A stretch of DNA of 64,000 nucleotides from Mermis nigrescens (Eukaryota > Nematoda > Enoplea > Mermithida > Mermithidae), in NCBI GenBank assembly GCA_036768485.1, contig JAVLUZ010000191.1:1524953-1588952 (forward strand), read 5' to 3'. A model generated the notes under the pieces. That model had not been told where the DNA came from. It ran no database searches and saw only the letters and a program-made list of their open reading frames with translations. The position numbers and the translations under genes are program-made. Below are positions 58,062 through 64,000 of the stretch, in pieces (the first letter of the stretch is position 1; each line of letters begins with the position of its first letter).

Positions 58062-60655
58062 CAGTGATCGGACCGAGGCCTCGGCCTCGGCCTCGGCCTC
58101 GGCAAGCCTCGGCGTTTTTTGGAGCCTCGGCCTCGGCGCCGAGGGCGAAGCTGAAAAGTGCCGAGGCGCCGAGGGTTAAAATCAAATTTGAAGAAGTTTA
58201 ATATGTCCGTTGAACATTAACTATTTAGAATGCATCTGCAGTACAAAGGCTATTTTTTACCTATAGACTTTTCTTGTGGTTTTAGTCGCGTACCCAGTTA
58301 CACAAAGTTACATACAGCAAAGTGTCAATTTATTATTCATGTGATGACTAAGTTTTAATTCTCATGCTTGCTACATGGATCGGAAACACACATTCCCAAA
58401 GGGGGAGGGGGTGAGGGAGGTTTATTACCACCCTCTCAGGGTACAAGACTCAAGTCACTGTCAGACGATTTTTGGTGAAAACCTTTTGAATATTTTTGAA
58501 CCTAATTTTTACTATGGCAAAAGTGCAGCTATTTATAAGAATTTCCCGAAGTGATACAGTATTTTTGAATGTAAGCAAGAGTAAATAGACAAACTGTCAC
58601 TTTAAAACATGCATGTAACAGCTCAAAATTTTCGGGAGGGGCTCCTCGGCATACATGTAACGGCTAGAAATTTCGGATGGGGGATTAGCGACTCTAATTC
58701 TATGTCAAAAATGGCAAAAGCACCTAAAATAGCCAACAAAACGCAAATTTTCGCTAAAAATGGGGAGGGTGGGTCAAAATTTTCTGACGTTGTAGGGAAG
58801 GGTTAGGGAAGGACGTCCAACCCTGGGTGGGTGGGGAAATCCCCAAAGCCCTTCCTATTACACGTATGGTTTTCGGCCGTTTTTATGGGAGAGGGCGTAA
58901 ATGATTACGAATTTTCGGCCGAAAATCGCACAAACGCACCTAAAAATGGCCAATAAATGCAGGTTTTGCCAAAAATCAATCTCGGCTCGTGCATTCTTTG
59001 GAGCCATTTTTATACAATGTTAAAATACTTTCTTGGACAAAGTGATATTAATTATATCGTTTTTCAGTATTTTTTTAAGAAATTTCAAAAAATTTTCGGC
59101 GCTTCGCGCAAAATATCGCTGATATACTGTATTTATATTAAAGCAGAGGCATTAAACACTCAAAAATCAATTTTTGTGTAATCTAGGCATCTTTATGCAG
59201 ATTTAAATATCTTTTGTATCCATTTATACTGTTTTTAAAAATTTTATGCAAAACAAGTACTATTTAATAACTCAGCACATTTAGCCTTTCAAAGATAAAA
59301 TTGACTAATTTATCCTGATGTTGCATTGGATTTCTAAGCACATTAGTGCTAATTACAAGATTTAATTTGCATATTACAATATCTGTAATATTTCTGATTT
59401 TGTAGTACAAGTTGTTTTAGCTTTCTCAGTCAAGTTTTATGTGTAAATTTCATCAAAAGCTCATAAAAATTTCGGCGCTTCGCGTCAAATAATCTTATCA
59501 CTATATCCAGGCCGAATTATCACATTTAAGACCACGGTTTTTTGTATTCAGCAAAGATTTTTCATAATGTACAGAGACTTTTCAGGACTGTCTTTGTACA
59601 TGCACAAAGATTTTTGGAGAGACAAAAACTGTGAAAAGGTGTAAAATTCCCGAAAATTTTCGGGGCATCAGTAATTATCTGTCCTATATATCTTTAAAAT
59701 AGTAGAATTTGCATTTAGAATGGAAAAAATGTCAAATATTCAGAGACCTAAGAATTAGCTAAGATACGCTACCGAAGGTCGAAAACCCCTGTTTTACCAC
59801 AATAAATCGCTACTGTACCATACTATAATAATACACAAAAATTTGCATGTACAAAATGTTCAAAGACGTTTGGATACCATTTTTGTACATGTAAAAAGGT
59901 ATCTTGCACAAAAAAACACTGTTTAGGACTGCATGCCGGTTACAGGTCACACACTGGCAGTATGTAAAAATAAGTATGTTTAAAAATATATTTATATAAA
60001 ATATCTACAAAAATTTGTTCGCTCATACAAAGACACTACTTAGTTTACTGGTCCCCCATTTTGGGATTTCACCCTTCCCTCAACTCTGGACCTTGGGAAA
60101 CTATGATCGGAAAGTACAGTGCAGTTTCTGTCATATTACCTACCACACCAGAATTGGATGACTGAAAAAGCGTGTGTAAACATGCATTACTGCAAAAGCG
60201 AGCACAACAATGGCTACAGTTCTGTCTTTACTTGGCTTATTTCGTTTGTTCGTTTATTTCTTTGACACTGTTTTCTTATTTATGTATAGTAATAAAAGTT
60301 TTTAAGTGCTTGTTCAGCCATATTTTTTATTAACTTTTCCAAGTCTTCAACGGCAACTTGTTACATTAAGTAAGCTTTCATTCTGCTGACTTTATTCAAT
60401 AAATCCTTGACACATTTAATCTACTATTATTGAAAATGACATTCAATAAAGTGTTCAATATTACGATTTTTCTCTAGCTCATGTGCATACAAAATATTCT
60501 AAGAGCACTATTTATGGGTATAGGTATATAAGCTTGACCCTCGGCATTACCCTCGGCCTCGGCCTCGGCCTCGGCCTCGGCCGAGGCAAGGATTTTAAGG
60601 CGCCTCGGCCTCGGCCGAGGCCGAGGGTCCAAAAGTACCCTCGGTCCGATCACTG
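58062..60655 (+). mobile_element. Family D hAT-type element with CCTCGG arrays
   Basis: Inverted ends CAGTGATCGGACCGAGG / CCTCGGTCCGATCACTG; perfect 8 bp target duplication CCTGCAAC (58054-58061 and 60656-60663). Each end is followed by arrays of CCTCGG/CCGAGG hexamers (58075-58170 and 60537-60630). The 2,594 bp interior has no transposase. It contains a nested family B copy, a block shared with family C (58385-58475) and a family K piece (58620-58870). Confidence 0.92.
59533..59921 (+). mobile_element. Family B hAT-type MITE nested in family D
   Basis: 389 bp from CACGGTTTTTTGTATTC to ACAAAAAAACACTG. TTTAAGAC (59525-59532) and TTTAGGAC (59922-59929) match at 7 of 8 and fit nTnnnnAn. The GGCGC modules of other copies are reduced here. 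Confidence 0.88.
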
Positions 60656-60663
60656 CCTGCAAC

Positions 60664-61383
60664 TTTGCTAGTATGGCTCAAATTTTCACCAAATTTTTTT
60701 CCGCGCTTCAATTTATCATGTTCTACCATTTTGGCATTCCATATTCGTTTTGCTCCTTTTCTAAAAGTACCATAGTCTTAAGTTTAGCCCAATACTTATG
60801 TAGGGTGAAAGGTCTAACATCGGACACACTTCAGACAAGCGCTTATAACTTGTGACTGTTTGAATGATACGCTCTAATCTTTTGCAGGCTTGCAGTGCAG
60901 GAAAACCATTCAGACATAATCTGGTGAAAATTCAATGCCTCTGGTCGCATACTCTTGCGACTAAAGATTCAGATCAAACATTGGACACCTCTTTTTCTTA
61001 AAACGTATGAAATTCATTTTGGATTTTCAAAACGCATTTCAGATCTCTCAGGTTGTATTTCCCCTTCACATGATTGTGCAACGTGCTTTTCTTTCTAGAA
61101 AAATTTTTAGCAGCTCTTCTTATGCTCATTTCGCCATTTTTAGCAATCTGAACAGCCAATTGTAGTTTATCCAAAAACAGGCCCGTATCTAGGATTTTGT
61201 GAGGGGGCGGGGGGCACGACCAAAATCGCTATGATATATTGATTTTCTTATAATAATTATGCTAAAAGTCAAATTATTCGGAAATCTGATAAATTTGTTT
61301 TATTTTCGCTAAATTCCTCTAATTTTTAGGTAATTTCGCTCCAGCGAAAAAGAAAAAATTTCTAGAATTGTGGCGGATCTTTA
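60664..61383. other. Spacer between family D and the CR1-like LINE
   Basis: At 61180 CAGGCCCGTATCTAGGATTTTG is a hAT-type tip followed by a G-rich run, but its partner end is not in view. Nothing coding recognised. Confidence 0.4.
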
Positions 61384-64000
61384 AAGATTAATAAATTCGA
61401 CCCAAAAAACGTTCCAAATTCTAACTGCGTAAATTGTGTTCTATTTTGTTGAATTCGCGCAGTGTATGTAACAAAATTGCTGATTTGCATTTGCTTTTGA
61501 GTTCTTACACTTATGATTTGATTTTTATTACCGAAGCATGGCTGACTGATACTTTTAGTGATTCTTTGTTAGTTGCAAATTTTGGTTATTCACTTTTTAG
61601 AAACGATCGTGAAAAAAGAGCAGGTGGAGGGGTCTGTATTATCTTCAAAAAAATTTGTCTTTAAGATTAGATGATACTTTCTCAATTAATTGTATCGCTG
61701 AAATTATTGCCTGCGATCTTTTTATTGCTTTGATTACATATAGGTTCCTTTTGTCCTGTAGACCTAATTATTCTCTACACAACAAACAAAATCAAGATTT
61801 TTTAAATCTTTTTTAATATATTGCTTGATTGTAGTAAAAATCCTTATTGTTTCAGGTGATTTTAATCTACCGGATATTAAATGGAATTAAACTGATGTAT
61901 TATCTGAAAATAGTGTGTCTTTCAAGATTTTTTCGAAACCGTTAATAGTTATGGATTATATCAACATGTACATCACCTTACCTTGGGTCAAAATATTCTA
62001 GATTTAATATTTACATCTGATAAATCATCGATCATTGATTGCAAAACAAGACCTCCTTTTGCTACAAGTGATCAAGATTCTGTTATTTTCAAAATTTTAC
62101 TATAATTCGAAGTCAGGCGACAAGTAGCTTTGGAACGTAATTTTGCAAAAGCTGATTATGAATTTATGTTTACTTTTCTTGCCAACATTCAGTGGCCATT
62201 GATCTTTTCTACTTGTGTGACAATAGACGATTGTTATAATCGTTTTTTATCGGTGATGAAATATCTTATAGATTCTTTTGTTCCGTTTTCCAAACCTGGT
62301 AGAGTTAATAAATATCCGAAAAATATAAGACGGTAGAGTAAGAAATCCAAATTCTGGAGAAAATCCTAATTTGATCCTATGTTCAGGAATATTTACTCTA
62401 AATACAGTAGACTTGTAAGGAAAGCTATGAAGGAATATTTTTGTGCACGGGAACGTGAATTGTTAAAAAAGGATCCGATCCTAAGCATCTTTATCGTCTT
62501 ATTGATACTAAGAAAAATCCGTCAAACAATATGCCCGACATAGTTGTTGACAACTCTATTATTAACTCAGATTTGCAAAAAGCGAATGTTCTCAATGAAT
62601 TCTTTGCATCTGTGTTTACAGTTGACAATGGTTTCCCTATTAATAACACAAATTCAAGTTACAAAGATATACTTGATGTTAAGGTAGATTTTAGTTTTGA
62701 ATCTGTACTAAATACCATTCAAAATCTTAAGCAAATTTTCTCTATTGGGCCTGATGGTATTTGTTTATATTTTATCAAAAGATTATGTCCATTCCTTGTT
62801 GAGCCACTTAGTTCTATTTTTGAAGTTTCTGATAGAAGTGGTGAAGTATCTTCTTGTTTTCTTGTTGGAAAGATGCGATTGTAGCTACCTATTTTTAAGA
62901 AGGGTGATTATTCTTCAGTTGAAAATTACCGTCCAATATCTCTTTGTTGCGTCACTTGTAAAATTCATGGAGTATATTATATGCAGAGCTTTAATTGCTT
63001 CTTCAAAGTCGAAAACTAATTTATTTTCACGGCAGTTTGGTTTTCAAAAGGGAAAGTCATGTGAGACTCAGCTTTTGAAGTGTACAAACATGTGGGTTAA
63101 ATCACTTGACACATCTATTCCTATTGATGTTGTTTATGTTAATTTAAGTAAAGCCTTCGACTCTGTCGTTTATTTTAAATTGATAGAGAAGTTGGAGCAT
63201 TATGGGATAAATGGAATGCTAATAAAATGGTTAACTTCTTTTTTGACAAATCGTACACGAAAGGTCAAAATTTTTGACGCTTTTTATGATCGGAAATCAG
63301 TTAATAGTGACGTACCTCAAGGTAGCGTCTTAGGACCCTCTTTATTTCTGTTGTTTGTGAACGATTTTGTTCAAGCTGTTGAGCATAGTAGTCTTTTTCT
63401 TCGCTGATGATTTTAAGCTCTTTAATTTTTCTCAAAATTATACTTTGTTGCAAAGAGATTAAGATAAGCTGGTTTCCTGGTCTGAAGAAAATCAGTTAAG
63501 CATACCTCTCCCTAAATGTTCTGTGTTATATGTAGGGTACGCTAATCCTAAGGTTACATATCACCTAAACCATTTTTGTCATCTGACGCAGCTTCCTCAA
63601 TTCGAGATTTAGGTGTTTCCTTAACAACAAACTTATCATCCAGTTGTCATCGCACTAATATATCAGCAAAAGCTTTGAAAATGAGTGCTTTGATTTTCAA
63701 ATGTTTCGAATCAGTTGATCTAAAAATGTTGGTTCTTGCTTCCAAGAATTATATTCGGCCTATAGTAGAGTATGCTCCAACTGTATGGAGCCCCTATTTG
63801 CTTTCTGATATCAATAGGGTTGAACGGGTACAGCGAAAATTTACTAAAAGGCTAATTGGTATATGGGACTTTCTTATGATGAAAGTCTAAAAGCCTATAA
63901 TTTAGAGAAGCTTGAACTCCGTAGAATTTATTTTGATTTAATTGTTACGTATAATATTATTCACAATAATCTCTTACCTTCTGAAGATTTTTATAAGTTT
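61384..64000 (+). pseudogene. CR1/Jockey-type LINE, decayed, running off the window
   Basis: The APE endonuclease starts at LNSRSVCNKIADLHLLLSS and LIFITEAWLTD, then VSGDFNLPDIKW and TLGQNILDLIFTSDKS. RT motifs: IGPDGICLYFIKR, FKKGDYSSVENYRPISLC, FSRQFGFQKGKSCETQLL, VYVNLSKAFDSV, DVPQGSVLGPSLFLLFVND, FFADDFKLF and, near 63600-63880, the thumb/C-terminal VEYAPTVWSPY. At least five frame breaks occur, and the motif A aspartate is asparagine (VYVNL). The 3' end lies beyond 64000. Confidence 0.9.

Overview
The window reads as an AT-rich, intron-rich and very transposon-dense invertebrate animal genome. Evidence is a metazoan-type mitochondrial chaperone gene (BCS1) split into eight exons by introns of 0.5-5 kb, a second multi-exon gene derived from a hAT transposase, animal-type LTR and non-LTR retroelements, a tRNA-derived SINE and long CA/TA/AAAT microsatellites. 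An arthropod or similar invertebrate is my best guess; the sequence does not let me name the organism.

Layout. 1-13 kb: no firm gene; microsatellite, several copies of a 230-270 bp hAT-type MITE (called family A here), a SINE, LTR-like remnants and one speculative two-exon small gene. 13.2-20.2 kb: a decayed, 3'-truncated Ty3/gypsy element with the unusual order gag - envelope-like - protease/RT/RNase H, its envelope-like part interrupted by a piggyBac-type TTAA insertion. 20.5-23.7 kb, minus strand: six consecutive exons with matching splice phases encoding the C-terminal half of a hAT-transposase-like protein. 25.7-29 kb: a 5'-truncated LINE with APE and RT remnants. 29.3-33.9 kb: a complete 4.5 kb DNA transposon with roughly 700 bp terminal inverted repeats, a 5 bp target duplication and one large transposase frame broken by a single stop. 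33.9-34.4 kb: two candidate minus-strand exons. 36.0-54.3 kb: BCS1 on the plus strand, its introns loaded with at least eight kinds of small DNA transposons, several nested. 54.3-61 kb: downstream repeats, one possible single-pass microprotein, and a 2.6 kb hAT-type element with GC-rich hexamer arrays. 61.4 kb to the end: a CR1/Jockey-type LINE running off the window.

The host genes are independent: BCS1 acts in the mitochondrial inner membrane on complex III assembly; the hAT-like gene has unknown function. Most of the window is a record of hAT activity. I could define family-specific termini and 8 bp target duplications, many fitting the hAT pattern nTnnnnAn, for families A (CAYACSTGGGC), B (CAGTGTTTTTTGTA), C (TAGGGATCGACCGG), D (CAGTGATCGGACCGAGG), E (CAGGGGCGTAACCAGG), F (CAGGGGCGGATTTGAGG) and G (CAGGCACGTAGC). 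None of A-G carries an intact transposase here. All boundaries and comparisons were read by eye.
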